A stretch of 64,000 nucleotides of DNA from Aquimarina brevivitae (GCF_004216895.1 NZ_SGXE01000002.1:868001-932000); one strand, 5' to 3'. Numbered from the stretch's first letter, positions 53,377-63,448 are shown. Program-made: numbers and translations. Notes: generated from the sequence alone by a model not told the origin.

Positions 53377-54800
53377 TATACTAACTCATTTATTAAATTA
53401 GTGATAGTCTTTTGACTTGATTTAAGTTTTTCAATCAACTCATCTCTAGAGAACTCAATTACCTCTTCTTTCTCGTAAGGATTTCTAATGTCTAAATTCC
53501 AATTGTCTAATTGATTTATATTTACTTTCCAAGCTTGTTCGTTTTCTTCTCGGTTATTCCACCATTTTATTAAAGGTTCAAACTCATTAAATTGTATGGG
53601 CTTCGTTTTGGAATAACTTTTTTGACCTTCTGGTAATTTATGCTCGTAATACCATATGTCTTTGGTTTTATTGCCTTTTTCAAAGAACAATAAATTGGTA
53701 CTTACAGTTGCAGGAAAAAAGGTAGTTTGTGGTAAACGAATAATGGTGTGCAAATTCGTATCTGTCAATAACTTTTCTCTAATTCGAGATTTTACGCCAT
53801 CACCCGTTATTGAACCATCAGGTAATACAATGGCACAGCGTCCTTTTGGTTTTAACAATTGCAACATCAATATCACGAACAAATCTGCCGATTCTTTACA
53901 TCTATAGGTTGCAGGAAAGTTGGTTTCTACTCCATCTGCTATACTCGCACCAAAAGGTGGATTTGCCAAAATAACATCTACTTGGTCTTTACGTCCAATA
54001 CTGTTGTATTCCTTTTTTAAACTATCAATGTAATGATAGTCTGGAATATCCATTTCGTGTAAAATTAAATTGGTTAACCCTAACACATAAGCCACAGGTT
54101 TTAATTCCCAACCTGTAATACTGTTTTGCAACGTATGTTCATCATCAACTGTATTTACATAATGTTCTCTAACGTGGTCAATTGCTGCTGTTAAAAATCC
54201 GCCTGTACCTGCTGCTGGGTCAAGCACTTTTTCGCCCAATTTTGGGTCGGTCATTTGTGTCATTAACTGCGTAACAGCTCTTGGTGTATAGTATTCTCCT
54301 TTATTACCTGCATCACGCAATTCCTGTAAAATGCTTTCGTAAATGTTTCCAAAAATGTGTTTGTCATCAGAATTGTTAAAGTCAATTTCATTGAGTTTGT
54401 TAATGACTTTACGCATTTCGTAACCGCTTTTCATATAATTGTTTGAGCCATCAAACACTTCTTTTACTATGGCAGCACGTTTTGGGTTAGTTACGCTTGT
54501 TAAATTTCTCAACGTTGCAAACAAACCTCTGTTGTTTTGTGCATTGCTATCTATAAATTCTAATAAATCTTCTCCTGTGATGCCTTCTGGATCGCTTGCC
54601 CAAGTTCTCCATTGAAATTTCTCTGGAATTACAGATTGATAATTGTCTTTTAAGATTTCTAATTCTTGGTCTTTATCGTCGATAATTTTTAAAAAGAGCA
54701 TCCAACCTAATTGCTCTAATCGTTGTGCATCACCAGAAATTCCTCTGTCTTGACGCATTATATTTCTTATGCTGCTTACTACTGCTGCTACGTTTGCCAT
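53376..54800 (-). CDS. hsdM: Type I restriction enzyme DNA methyltransferase subunit
   Basis: A 474-residue N6-adenine methylase. The N-terminal helical domain (AQRLEQLGWMLFLKIIDDKD) precedes SAM motif I DPAAGTGGF (194-202) and the catalytic NPPF (280-283). It methylates the host DNA as an M2S complex and is required by the HsdR complex for restriction. It directly abuts hsdR. Confidence 0.95.
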   Translation of the reverse strand: MANVAAVVSSIRNIMRQDRGISGDAQRLEQLGWMLFLKIIDDKDQELEILKDNYQSVIPEKFQWRTWASDPEGITGEDLLEFIDSNAQNNRGLFATLRNLTSVTNPKRAAIVKEVFDGSNNYMKSGYEMRKVINKLNEIDFNNSDDKHIFGNIYESILQELRDAGNKGEYYTPRAVTQLMTQMTDPKLGEKVLDPAAGTGGFLTAAIDHVREHYVNTVDDEHTLQNSITGWELKPVAYVLGLTNLILHEMDIPDYHYIDSLKKEYNSIGRKDQVDVILANPPFGASIADGVETNFPATYRCKESADLFVILMLQLLKPKGRCAIVLPDGSITGDGVKSRIREKLLTDTNLHTIIRLPQTTFFPATVSTNLLFFEKGNKTKDIWYYEHKLPEGQKSYSKTKPIQFNEFEPLIKWWNNREENEQAWKVNINQLDNWNLDIRNPYEKEEVIEFSRDELIEKLKSSQKTITNLINELV

Positions 54801-57170
54801 TTATGCTGTGGTATTGTATAACTGTGATTCTAATTCTTTTAATGCTTTTAAATATTCTGGTTTACCGCCAAAAGATTTAATGAGTTCCATTGCTGTACCT
54901 AATTTATTCAACGGGTCCAATTTTAATACTTCTGTGCTTTCAATGGTAAGTAAACCATCTTCTGCATATTTATCGAGCAAACTATTTAAAACCGCTTGAG
55001 CTTTGTCTCCATATTTGGTAAAATAGTTTCTCTTTTTTACGTTGTTTGCTCGTTCTTTTCTTGTCAATGGTTTTGCTTCAAAAGCTACGTGACAGATTAA
55101 ATCAAAAGGGTCAAACTCTTTACCAACTTCATCTTTTAAAGCATCAAAGAAAATCCCTTGTTCTTCTAATTCTTGGATAATTGCTTCTTTTTTTTCTGCA
55201 TTGTTCCAAGTGTTTAAGAATTTTTCTAAACTTTGATATTGCTTGGTAACGCTATTTTTAGTGTAGTCTTTTAAACTTTCGGTTATGATTTTACCATCAT
55301 TTCCTAAATATTGTACACGTTCATTTACAATTTTTACTTGAATGCCATCCACTCGAATTTTTTCGCGTCTTGTGTCTTCTTCAATTTCTCCACCACCTTC
55401 AATATCTGGAAAATCAACAATTTCACCGTCTATTATATCTGAGATAACTTCTTCTGTGGTTTCATCTTCTGCACCAGATAAGTCGTCATCTTCACCAACT
55501 TGTTTTATCATTACTGGGTCGCCATCAAAATCAGGATCTGCGAAATGATCTGTTACATTTCGAAAATCCATAATAGTAAAATAGGTTTTGCCATATTCTT
55601 CATTGATTCTCGTTCCACGACCAATAATTTGTTTGAATTCAGTCATTGAACCAATGTTACTATCTAAAACAATGAGTTTACAGGTTTGCGCATCGACTCC
55701 TGTAGTCATTAATTTTGAAGTGGTCGCAATAACTGGATAAGGTTCACTTGGGTTGATAAAACTATCCAACTCTCGTTTACCTTCTTCATTATCGCCTGTA
55801 ATTTGCATTACGTACTTATTGTTTTGGGCAAATAAATCGGCATTGGCGTTTGCCAAAGCGGTACGCATTCCTTCTGCGTGCTCAATATCAATACAGAAAA
55901 CTATTGTTTTTGCAAATCTATCATAACCTTTTAAGAATTCGGTTATCTTTTTTGCAACCAATTTTCTTCTTTCTTCAACAACAATATTTTTGTCAAAATC
56001 TGTTCTATTATAAATTCTATCTTCTACAGTATTACCGTTTTTATCTAAGAAACCTTGTGGTGGTCGCCAACCTTCTGCATCAATGTCTAGGGTTACTTTT
56101 ACAACTTTGTAAGGTGCAAGGAAGCCATCATCAATTCCTTGCTTTAACGAATACGTATAAATAGGCTCACCGAAATAATCAATGTTTGAAACTTCTGTGG
56201 TTTCTTTTGGTGTTGCAGTTAAACCTATGTGAGTTGCCTGATTAAAATAAGCTAAAATCTCACGCCATTTACTATCTTCTTTCGCACTGCCTCTGTGGCA
56301 CTCATCTATGATGACCAAATCGAAAAAATCAGGACTGAATTTTTTATAAGCATCTTCTGATTTGCTATCCGATAAACCCTGATATAATGCTAAGTAAATG
56401 TTGTAAGCAGTATCAATTCTCTTGTGTTTTATGATTGTAAGCGCATCTTTAAAATGTCTAAAATCTCCACGAGCTGTTTGGTCAATTAATGCAGTTCTAT
56501 CCGCTAAAAATAGAATTCTCTTTTTTGCTCCACTTTTCCAAAGTCGATAAATAATTTGAAAAGCGGTGTAGGTTTTTCCTGTTCCTGTTGCCATTACCAG
56601 AAGAATTCGGTCTAAACCTTTAGCAACTGATTCAATAGTTCTATTTACTGCAATTTGCTGGTAATATCTTGGACTACGACCAGATCCATCTTGAAAATAA
56701 TCTTGTTTGGCGATCTGTTCAACTTTTTCGGTTTCAATTCCTTTGTACTTTTTGTATTTCTGCCAAAGAATTTCAGGACTTGGAAATTCGTCTAAAGTCA
56801 GTTCTTTTTCAATTTCTCCGTCTGTTGCTGTTTTGTCGTGAAAGTAAAATCCATCTCCATTGCTACTAAACACACAAGGAATATCTAGAATATTAGCATA
56901 CCCTAACGCTTGTTGTATTCCACTTTTTACTGAATGCTTATTATCCTTTGCCTCAATTATAGCAACAGGGACATTTGGTTTATAGAATAAAATATAATCT
57001 GCAAATTTTCTCTTTCCTCTAGCAGTCAGTTTTCCTTTCACGTAGATCCGACCATCTGTAAAAAAAACTTCGCGTCCTAATTGTGTTTGTTCATCCCATC
57101 CTGCTTTTAGTATGGAAGGTGTAATGTATTTAGCAGAGATATCTGCCTCTGAAAGATCTTTCTTGTTCAA
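54801..57170 (-). CDS. hsdR: Type I restriction enzyme endonuclease/translocase subunit
   Basis: A 789-residue motor-nuclease. The N-terminal nuclease has a PD-ExK core (D58 ... E73-A-K75 in AIIEAKDNKH). The SF2 helicase has Walker A MATGTGKTYTAF (193-204), DECH (289-292) and LTATPKE, plus the late motif QIIGRGTRINEEYG. It translocates DNA and cuts unmethylated foreign DNA. The C-terminal ~200 residues are of the EcoEI-type. All active residues look intact, so the system is probably functional. It is the first gene of the operon. Confidence 0.95.
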   Translation of the reverse strand: MNKKDLSEADISAKYITPSILKAGWDEQTQLGREVFFTDGRIYVKGKLTARGKRKFADYILFYKPNVPVAIIEAKDNKHSVKSGIQQALGYANILDIPCVFSSNGDGFYFHDKTATDGEIEKELTLDEFPSPEILWQKYKKYKGIETEKVEQIAKQDYFQDGSGRSPRYYQQIAVNRTIESVAKGLDRILLVMATGTGKTYTAFQIIYRLWKSGAKKRILFLADRTALIDQTARGDFRHFKDALTIIKHKRIDTAYNIYLALYQGLSDSKSEDAYKKFSPDFFDLVIIDECHRGSAKEDSKWREILAYFNQATHIGLTATPKETTEVSNIDYFGEPIYTYSLKQGIDDGFLAPYKVVKVTLDIDAEGWRPPQGFLDKNGNTVEDRIYNRTDFDKNIVVEERRKLVAKKITEFLKGYDRFAKTIVFCIDIEHAEGMRTALANANADLFAQNNKYVMQITGDNEEGKRELDSFINPSEPYPVIATTSKLMTTGVDAQTCKLIVLDSNIGSMTEFKQIIGRGTRINEEYGKTYFTIMDFRNVTDHFADPDFDGDPVMIKQVGEDDDLSGAEDETTEEVISDIIDGEIVDFPDIEGGGEIEEDTRREKIRVDGIQVKIVNERVQYLGNDGKIITESLKDYTKNSVTKQYQSLEKFLNTWNNAEKKEAIIQELEEQGIFFDALKDEVGKEFDPFDLICHVAFEAKPLTRKERANNVKKRNYFTKYGDKAQAVLNSLLDKYAEDGLLTIESTEVLKLDPLNKLGTAMELIKSFGGKPEYLKALKELESQLYNTTA

Positions 57171-57240
57171 AGTTGGTATATTTTATTTGGGGATAATTAA
57201 GACCTATGCAATATAAGATTATTTATAGTATTTTAAAAAC

Positions 57241-57276
57241 AACGCCGATTTGTCAATTAAAGGGCATATCGGCGTT
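57241..57276. terminator. Hairpin between hsdR and the next upstream gene
   Basis: AACGCCGAT pairs with ATCGGCGTT; T residues follow on both strands. It ends the minus-strand gene at 57285 and insulates the R-M island. Confidence 0.75.
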
Positions 57277-57284
57277 TTTTACTT

Positions 57285-58211
57285 TTATATCCCCAAAGCG
57301 ATGGAAAAATTAGAGCGGTCACCTGCCAGGGTGCGATCAAAGAAATATTGGTAGCCAATTTTGAGGTTCATTTTGCTGTTTTTAGCAACGTTAAACAAAA
57401 AATAACTCTGTATGGAGGTAGTATAATTTTCATCGGTATTAAACAGTCTGCCGATCACCTCCTTTTTACCAATTGCGCCCTGTAGCATCACGGAGATTTG
57501 ATACTTACCGGTGGAGTAATCTTCCCCTTTTTCGTTATAAGTCCCTGCCTCTCCACTACCGCGATAGGTAAATCCAATACCGCCGGAGCCGATCACCTCT
57601 ACATCATAGTCCGTGGATTGCTGGTTGTAGATATTTAAGCCGCGCATATCAGCATACATCCCAAACAGAAACTCGTCTTTGTAATTGTCAAACTTTACTT
57701 TAAAAGAAGGCATCACCCGCAGGGTTACCGGTGCAGCTTCATAGTCCAATACATCAATCGCACTAGAGGAATTGATGGTATCATACGATGAGGAGAGTTT
57801 AGAGATCAGTAGCAACGGTATGTTGTAGCGATGTGTGGCATAGGTATTGGCATCACTGGGATCGGCTACATAGAGTTTGTAATGAATTACCTGCGCGCTG
57901 ATGGAGGCTCTGTTTTCACCTTTGCTGAGGATGGAAAAGGACAAGGAGTTCTTGCCAAAGAAATCAATTTCATCCTTCTGAGTATTGACTATGGTATCTG
58001 TATCGGATTTTTCGGTTTCGGATTGCGTTAGGTATTTGGACACCGTTGCGCTATCGACGGCTTTATAAACCGTTTTGTTATCGTCAGTGGTTTGTTTTTT
58101 AACAAAGCGTGGTTCTTTAACTAAGGTAGAAAAAGGTGCTTGTGCCTGGAGCAGCATACTGCCCAATAGGAAAAGTACTGTGGTAAAAAGTGTTTGTGTT
58201 GTTGTTTTCAT
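57285..58211 (-). CDS. Probable secreted/outer-membrane beta-rich protein
   Basis: A 308-residue protein with signal peptide (MKTTTQTLFTTVLFLLGSML, cleaved after LQAQA). The rest is alternating beta strands with aromatic ends (ISAQVIHYKLYVADPSDANT; FLFGMYADMRGLNIYNQQST; KMNLKIGYQYFFDRTL), suggesting a small outer-membrane barrel. No family is named. It is a single gene. Confidence 0.65.
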   Translation of the reverse strand: MKTTTQTLFTTVLFLLGSMLLQAQAPFSTLVKEPRFVKKQTTDDNKTVYKAVDSATVSKYLTQSETEKSDTDTIVNTQKDEIDFFGKNSLSFSILSKGENRASISAQVIHYKLYVADPSDANTYATHRYNIPLLLISKLSSSYDTINSSSAIDVLDYEAAPVTLRVMPSFKVKFDNYKDEFLFGMYADMRGLNIYNQQSTDYDVEVIGSGGIGFTYRGSGEAGTYNEKGEDYSTGKYQISVMLQGAIGKKEVIGRLFNTDENYTTSIQSYFLFNVAKNSKMNLKIGYQYFFDRTLAGDRSNFSIALGI

Positions 58212-58446
58212 CGTATAGGTGTTTTGTGTTTGTACATATACACTTACGACGCTGTGGCTACGTTACGCCAGGTTTTAAAATATAGTTGGGGTATATTTTA
58301 TGCGATTAAAGATACGGAAAACGCAACAACTACCCAAGAATGACTCCCCAGCAGTTGCTTTTTGCTACCGGGGAGGTTGATATAGCGTTTAAGAACCTTT
58401 TAATAGGGATAGTTTGTATCGTTTTTATTTTTTGATATTGAATCCA

Positions 58447-61410
58447 TTATTTATTCCCTAATTTTTCAAGGTACTCTCCTAAAGGGATATCAAATCCCAT
58501 TCCTACAAAGGCCTTATCCCCAAAGTTTTTATCCTTGATAAAAGGAAAACCGACCATAAAGTTGATATCTAACGCATTGTAGAATCTAAAACCGGTACCG
58601 ATACCGATATGGGTAAAATCAAAATTTTCATTAGTAGAGGTATTCGCCAGGGAATATAATAAGCCAGAACCGTAAACAATAGCATACCAATCATTAATAA
58701 AAGGTGCGTTTTTATTAAGATAGATATCATCTTTGATTACATTCTCATAGCCACCATATCGTTTAAAACTGTGTAGCCTTAGCCGCAGACCAAGCTTCTC
58801 TGAGGCAAAACCAATATTATTGATCCTCTCCTCTATCCCTGGAAATTCTGTATCTCCGGCAAAAAATAAGTTTTGATTAAGACCTAAAGATAAATACAAT
58901 GAAAACCTGGAGGCATCATTTCTGTTAAAATATACTTCTAAATCGGTCAAGAAGGAGGCTACATCTACCTCTACATAGTTTTCATTAACATTGATCAACG
59001 TATATTTTTTCATGGCATTGATAAATAACAGATAGCTCTCTTTAAATTTAGTATCCGGCAGGTTTGCTTCTACTTCTTCACTACCGGTACGTATCATATC
59101 TACAATGCTTTTAAAGGTTTCTGCTTTATCGAGGTTGTTTAAATTTCCAATAAATTCAAAAAGAGTAAGTAAGCTTTTGTCATACTTTCCTAATTTATTA
59201 ATTGTTTGTAATTTTTTGATTTTTAAAAGTGGTGTAACCTTTATTGCAAAATCTTTGAGATACTCATTAAACTCATTATTATCAAAAGGATCTTTAATTT
59301 CTAACTCTATAAGTATTTCTTTAAGAGTAGTATCCATATAATTAATATCCAATAATGTAAAATTATTAGTGAGTCGTATCTTGTTCATTCGAGCATATAA
59401 CTCTGTTATCAATTTTGTAGTTCTATTAACAGTAGTGGCATCCTTTATTACTGAATCCTTAAATTTAATTTTACCATTCAAAATCTCATTAGACAATTCT
59501 TGAATAGAGTTGTTTATAAAATTCTTATCTTCAATGATAAATTTTAAATTCTCTTTAATTGTTTCTTCAATTTTTGTCTTTGGAAATTTTTCCTGATAAG
59601 TCTTAATCTTATCTTTAACATCTTGAATTCTTTTATTTAAAGCAGATAAAGTATCAATATTTAAACTTATATTTAAATATGTACTAAGAGGTTCAATTTC
59701 CGGTGAAGAATCTTTTATTTCATTAAATGAATTGTTGATAATTTGGTAGATTTTTTTAAAATCTTCTATTTCCTTAGTTCTCTTAATCTGACTGATTTGA
59801 TCATTTATAAATTTTGCCTGAGCTTTTATACTTCCCGTATCGGGAATTTCTTTAGTTTCTATTATTAGGTAGTTCAATAAACCTAAAGGCACGTCTGATA
59901 ATTCATTTAATGAATTATAGTCTTCATCAATTAATGGTTTCAAACTATTAGAGTTTGTATATATTTTATTATACTCATCAATAGCTATTAGATTATTTTG
60001 TAATTTATTTAAAAATTCAATTTGAAAACTACCAGTATTACCAATAACCTTAAATTGATTTTTTAAACTTATAATTTTTTCAAAAACATCGATAAGTTGA
60101 TTTCGGTTATCTATGTTGGTTAGAAAGGTTTTAAGGGATGTATCATTCAAATTGGACAAAGAAGAAAGGTCACTAGAAAGTATGTTTATAACTCTGTTTT
60201 TTAGTTCATCTATAATTTCGTCTGACTTTTTATCTGAGAAATTGGTTTCTTTGATTAATTCTTTAATGACATCATAATATAACACATAGGGTTCAACTTT
60301 TTCTTTTACACGAATATGTAAAGAATCCAAATCGATTTTTAATTTTAGTCCTGCATCTGTGCTAGATAAAGATTTATAAAAATTACCATTCCTATAATCT
60401 ATTTTATTTTTAAAAAAGCCTTTACCCCTTAATTCTTTTATCTCTGATAATGCAGAACTTGTTACATCAACAACTAGCTCAAAAGGAAGGTCAATTTTCT
60501 GATTAGGTATATTTTTCTCATCTCTTTTTAGTATATTATCTACTCTAAACTCATTTAGTAATCTAATTAACGAATCCGTATTTTCATTTTTCTTTTCAAC
60601 CTTTTTATATAACTCCTGAATTTTAAGCTTTTCTAACAAATCATATAACTCCTCCTTATTATTGGATTCGAGTTTTCCTATTTGCTCTCTTATCTTAAAG
60701 GCCAGATCTTTAATTCTATTATATGTTTCATTAGCTTCATCAATTCCTCTGCGCTGTTTAATCTTGTATAAACGTTTACTTTTTTTATCATATTCTTCAT
60801 TAGAAACTTTTAAAGAATCGATTTTAGAAATAAATAATTCTCTATTCTTATTGTTCATCAAGTCTTTTTTTAGCCTATAAACCTCAAATTCTTGGCGTAA
60901 AAGATTCGATTTAAATAATCCGGCTCTATTCTCATCCAATAATTTTTTGTATTTTCTTATTTCATTCTTTTGATATATTCCTGTTTTCTGTTCATATGCA
61001 GAATAGTTTACTTTTTCAAGAATATTATTACTTAAATCCAGTGTATCTCTTTTTTTCCTATATAGTGCATACGCAGTGCCCAATGCTAACGCATAATTAG
61101 TAGTTAATTCTAAGATTTCCTTCTCTATAACTTCAGGATTTTTCTCGTTAAGCAGCAAGTTCATGCTATTCTGTATATAATATTTTGTAGTATAGTTTGT
61201 TTCAGGAAATAGCTTTAGCATAAATCGCTTTAAGGCTTCTTCTTTGAGCTCTTTTTGCTTATCCGATATAATTTCAGTTAATACCTCGACATCAATTGTT
61301 CCCTTTTTCATAGTCAATGATTCGAGTCCGACTCCTAGCGTTGGGTTTTCCTGAGCTGAGACAAAATTAAAGAAGCTTAGTAACCATAAGGTGAGTAGTA
61401 GTTTTTTCAT
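58447..61410 (-). CDS. Large secreted protein: long helical region plus C-terminal barrel-like domain
   Basis: A 987-residue protein with signal peptide (MKKLLLTLWLLSFFNFVSAQ). Residues ~50-800 are almost wholly charged helix, Lys/Glu/Asn/Ile-rich (YDKKSKRLYKIKQRRGIDEA), likely coiled coil. The last ~170 residues alternate strands with aromatic ends (RLRLHSFKRYGGYENVIKDD; GIGTGFRFYNALDINFMVGF) as in an outer-membrane barrel, ending FDIPLGEYLEKLGNK. An elongated periplasmic arm anchored in the outer membrane is the simplest reading. No family is recognised. It lies downstream of the subtilase gene, separated by a terminator. Confidence 0.65.
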   Translation of the reverse strand: MKKLLLTLWLLSFFNFVSAQENPTLGVGLESLTMKKGTIDVEVLTEIISDKQKELKEEALKRFMLKLFPETNYTTKYYIQNSMNLLLNEKNPEVIEKEILELTTNYALALGTAYALYRKKRDTLDLSNNILEKVNYSAYEQKTGIYQKNEIRKYKKLLDENRAGLFKSNLLRQEFEVYRLKKDLMNNKNRELFISKIDSLKVSNEEYDKKSKRLYKIKQRRGIDEANETYNRIKDLAFKIREQIGKLESNNKEELYDLLEKLKIQELYKKVEKKNENTDSLIRLLNEFRVDNILKRDEKNIPNQKIDLPFELVVDVTSSALSEIKELRGKGFFKNKIDYRNGNFYKSLSSTDAGLKLKIDLDSLHIRVKEKVEPYVLYYDVIKELIKETNFSDKKSDEIIDELKNRVINILSSDLSSLSNLNDTSLKTFLTNIDNRNQLIDVFEKIISLKNQFKVIGNTGSFQIEFLNKLQNNLIAIDEYNKIYTNSNSLKPLIDEDYNSLNELSDVPLGLLNYLIIETKEIPDTGSIKAQAKFINDQISQIKRTKEIEDFKKIYQIINNSFNEIKDSSPEIEPLSTYLNISLNIDTLSALNKRIQDVKDKIKTYQEKFPKTKIEETIKENLKFIIEDKNFINNSIQELSNEILNGKIKFKDSVIKDATTVNRTTKLITELYARMNKIRLTNNFTLLDINYMDTTLKEILIELEIKDPFDNNEFNEYLKDFAIKVTPLLKIKKLQTINKLGKYDKSLLTLFEFIGNLNNLDKAETFKSIVDMIRTGSEEVEANLPDTKFKESYLLFINAMKKYTLINVNENYVEVDVASFLTDLEVYFNRNDASRFSLYLSLGLNQNLFFAGDTEFPGIEERINNIGFASEKLGLRLRLHSFKRYGGYENVIKDDIYLNKNAPFINDWYAIVYGSGLLYSLANTSTNENFDFTHIGIGTGFRFYNALDINFMVGFPFIKDKNFGDKAFVGMGFDIPLGEYLEKLGNK

Positions 61411-61429
61411 GTGAAACTTAAGTTGGTTT

Positions 61430-61481
61430 AAAAATAAAAATCCCCATAACCAGAAGGAAATTTTCCTCTGAATATGGGGTT
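61430..61481 (-). terminator. Long terminator hairpin of the subtilase transcript
   Basis: AATCCCCATA pairs with TATGGGGTT, with a second inner near-palindrome (CAGAAGGAAA / TTTTCCTCTG). On the minus strand it is followed by a T-rich run. It implies a ~350-nt 3' untranslated region for the subtilase mRNA. Confidence 0.75.
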
Positions 61482-61612
61482 ATACATTTTACGTTACAGC
61501 TAATATACTAATTATTTGTTATCCACAAAACAACCGGAACTACTCACTAAAAAACAACCTCGGCAGCTGCTTTTGTTTGTAGATGGTAGTTGATAGTTAA
61601 TAGCAATTGATC

Positions 61613-61636
61613 TTTGAGTCTTTGAGTATGTGAGTT
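61613..61636 (+). repeat. Three-unit octamer array TTTGAGTC-TTTGAGTA-TGTGAGTT
   Basis: The same octamer family as at 42335 and 44823. Confidence 0.7.
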
Positions 61637-61761
61637 AGTAGTTCGTGGTTTGTAATTCGTAGTTTAAGGTTTATAGTTCACAACACACAGTAACTAGTGG
61701 CTAGTTGCCTATTTGCCATCGATAATCATCTAATGCTCTCTTTATTCCTGGTCTTTTAATA

Positions 61762-61793
61762 TTTGAGTCTTTGAATCTTTGAGCCTTTGAGTT
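61762..61793 (+). repeat. Four-unit octamer array TTTGAGTC-TTTGAATC-TTTGAGCC-TTTGAGTT
   Basis: Strict 8-bp period; it ends 3 bp before the last codon of the subtilase gene. Confidence 0.72.
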
Positions 61794-61795
61794 TT

Positions 61796-63448
61796 TTAAT
61801 TTTTAGAAAGTTGTTCTGCCATCAGTAAGGCGTTATAGGCATTCACCACTTTACCGGATTTGGACAGCTCTGAGAAGGGAACTGTTTTAGTAGTTCCGTC
61901 CTCTTGTTCGATTTCAACCTCCACCTGGTAAGTAGTGCCTGATTGTAATAAAATATCTTTTATCTCGGCTGCAGTGAACTCAGGATAATAGGATTTTAAT
62001 AAGGCAGCTACTCCAGCAACAATTGGCGTAGCAACTGAAGTTGCATTTGCTAACCGATATTTATGAAAAGGTATCGTAGTCTTAATTCCCACACCTGGGG
62101 CAAAAATATCAACATTGTTCTTACCATAATTGGAAGAACTGAATAGAAACCTTTCATTAGGATACGAAGTTGATGCACCAACCATAATGAAACTATCACT
62201 GATTTCAGTCTCGTTATCTACATTGTCATTTGGATAATATGAATGTTTATCAGTATCTAAATCTAAGTTATCATTACCTGCGGAAGTAACAAATAACACA
62301 TCATTATCTGCGGCATACCTAACCGCATCTTGTACCCATTGTTGATTTAAAGAATATGATTTACCAGAACTCATATTAATAATATCAGCTCCGTTATCAA
62401 CGGCATAACGTATGGCAAGTGCAATATCTTTATCATGTTCATCACCATTAGCGGAAATTGCCAGAGGCATCAGTAAAATATGGTCCGATATTCCCTTTAC
62501 ACCAATAGTATCATTTCTGTTAGCAGACAAAATTCCAGAAACCAAGGTTCCATGATATAGTTCTTTAAGATTTCCAGAAACATTGTTGTTACCGTAGTTT
62601 TTATCTCCTATGTTATAGGGGTCATCACCCGTAATCGTTCTTTCATTATATTGAGGATCGAGACTTTTAGTTAAGAGTCCTTCTTGCTGCTCGATTAGGG
62701 TTAATAGTAGGTCATCAGTTAATCCCCCTTTTAAGAATAGTAATTTATCCTTTTTCAATTTTTCGGTCATACTATCAACAGGTTGATAAGACTTTATTAA
62801 AGCTTCTTTATTAGCATCTGGCCCATAGATAGAATCAAAAAATGAAGTAGCGTTGCGCACTCTATTTAACAGCACTTCTGCTCTCTTTTTTAAGTTTTCT
62901 ACTCCAACTTTTATTTCTTGTTTTTCGCTTAATGCTTTTTGGTAAAGCTGGAATTCTGCTAGTAGGGCTGGATCAATATCTGCTTCTGTTTTTTGATAAA
63001 AAAGTGAATCATACTTACGAAGTATACGGATTACCTCATAATTAGAAAAGATTACATTTTCTCCTTTGGCATTGCCTAAAAAATTCCAACCATGGATATC
63101 ATCCACATATCCGTTATTATCGTCATCGATATTATTATCTGGTATTTCTTTTTGATTTACCCAAAAACTACCTACTAAATCTTCATGGTTGATATCCGTC
63201 TCCGTATCAATGACGGCTACAATAACGGTATCTCCTTGTTTATCTTTTAGCAGTTCATTGTATGCTTTTTGTAGACTGATACCAGCAAGAGTATCATCCA
63301 CCATATCTTTGAAATGCCAATCAGGACCAATATCGTCCTGTTTTTCTTTGGTAACTGCAACTATTCTATCAACAACAATAATTTTTGTTTGTTTGTTACA
63401 AGAATATAGTAAGCTTAAAATAAAAAAAGAAAATAAAAAGTGCTTCAT
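61796..63448 (-). CDS. S8 family (subtilisin-like) serine peptidase, lipoprotein
   Basis: A 550-residue lipoprotein (signal ends LSLLYSC, Cys17). The triad is complete: D81 (VIVAVIDTETD), H299 (LYHGTLVSGIL) and S471 (ATSVATPIVAG), with the oxyanion Asn392 (SAGNDN). Between D81 and H299 lies a ~215-residue insertion that starts with an acidic, calcium-binding-like loop (NNIDDDNNGYVDDIHGWN) and continues as coiled helices; flavobacterial subtilases often have one. It follows the GG-leader peptide gene by 61 bp with a hairpin between, so it is probably the cognate protease or a co-regulated enzyme. Confidence 0.92.
   Translation of the reverse strand: MKHFLFSFFILSLLYSCNKQTKIIVVDRIVAVTKEKQDDIGPDWHFKDMVDDTLAGISLQKAYNELLKDKQGDTVIVAVIDTETDINHEDLVGSFWVNQKEIPDNNIDDDNNGYVDDIHGWNFLGNAKGENVIFSNYEVIRILRKYDSLFYQKTEADIDPALLAEFQLYQKALSEKQEIKVGVENLKKRAEVLLNRVRNATSFFDSIYGPDANKEALIKSYQPVDSMTEKLKKDKLLFLKGGLTDDLLLTLIEQQEGLLTKSLDPQYNERTITGDDPYNIGDKNYGNNNVSGNLKELYHGTLVSGILSANRNDTIGVKGISDHILLMPLAISANGDEHDKDIALAIRYAVDNGADIINMSSGKSYSLNQQWVQDAVRYAADNDVLFVTSAGNDNLDLDTDKHSYYPNDNVDNETEISDSFIMVGASTSYPNERFLFSSSNYGKNNVDIFAPGVGIKTTIPFHKYRLANATSVATPIVAGVAALLKSYYPEFTAAEIKDILLQSGTTYQVEVEIEQEDGTTKTVPFSELSKSGKVVNAYNALLMAEQLSKN

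Larger units (their letters stand above)
61411..61795. other. Gene-free stretch with terminator and octamer repeats
   Basis: 385 bp without a gene, between the S8 peptidase (ending 61796) and the 987-residue protein. It holds a long terminator hairpin near its left end and TTTGAGTN octamer arrays (61613-61636, 61762-61793), plus T/G-rich low-complexity sequence. Confidence 0.7.

Noticed and set aside
58340..58380. Terminator after the 987-residue gene
   Set aside because: CTCCCC ... GGGGAG can pair around a long loop, but no T run follows on the minus strand, so it was not listed as a terminator.
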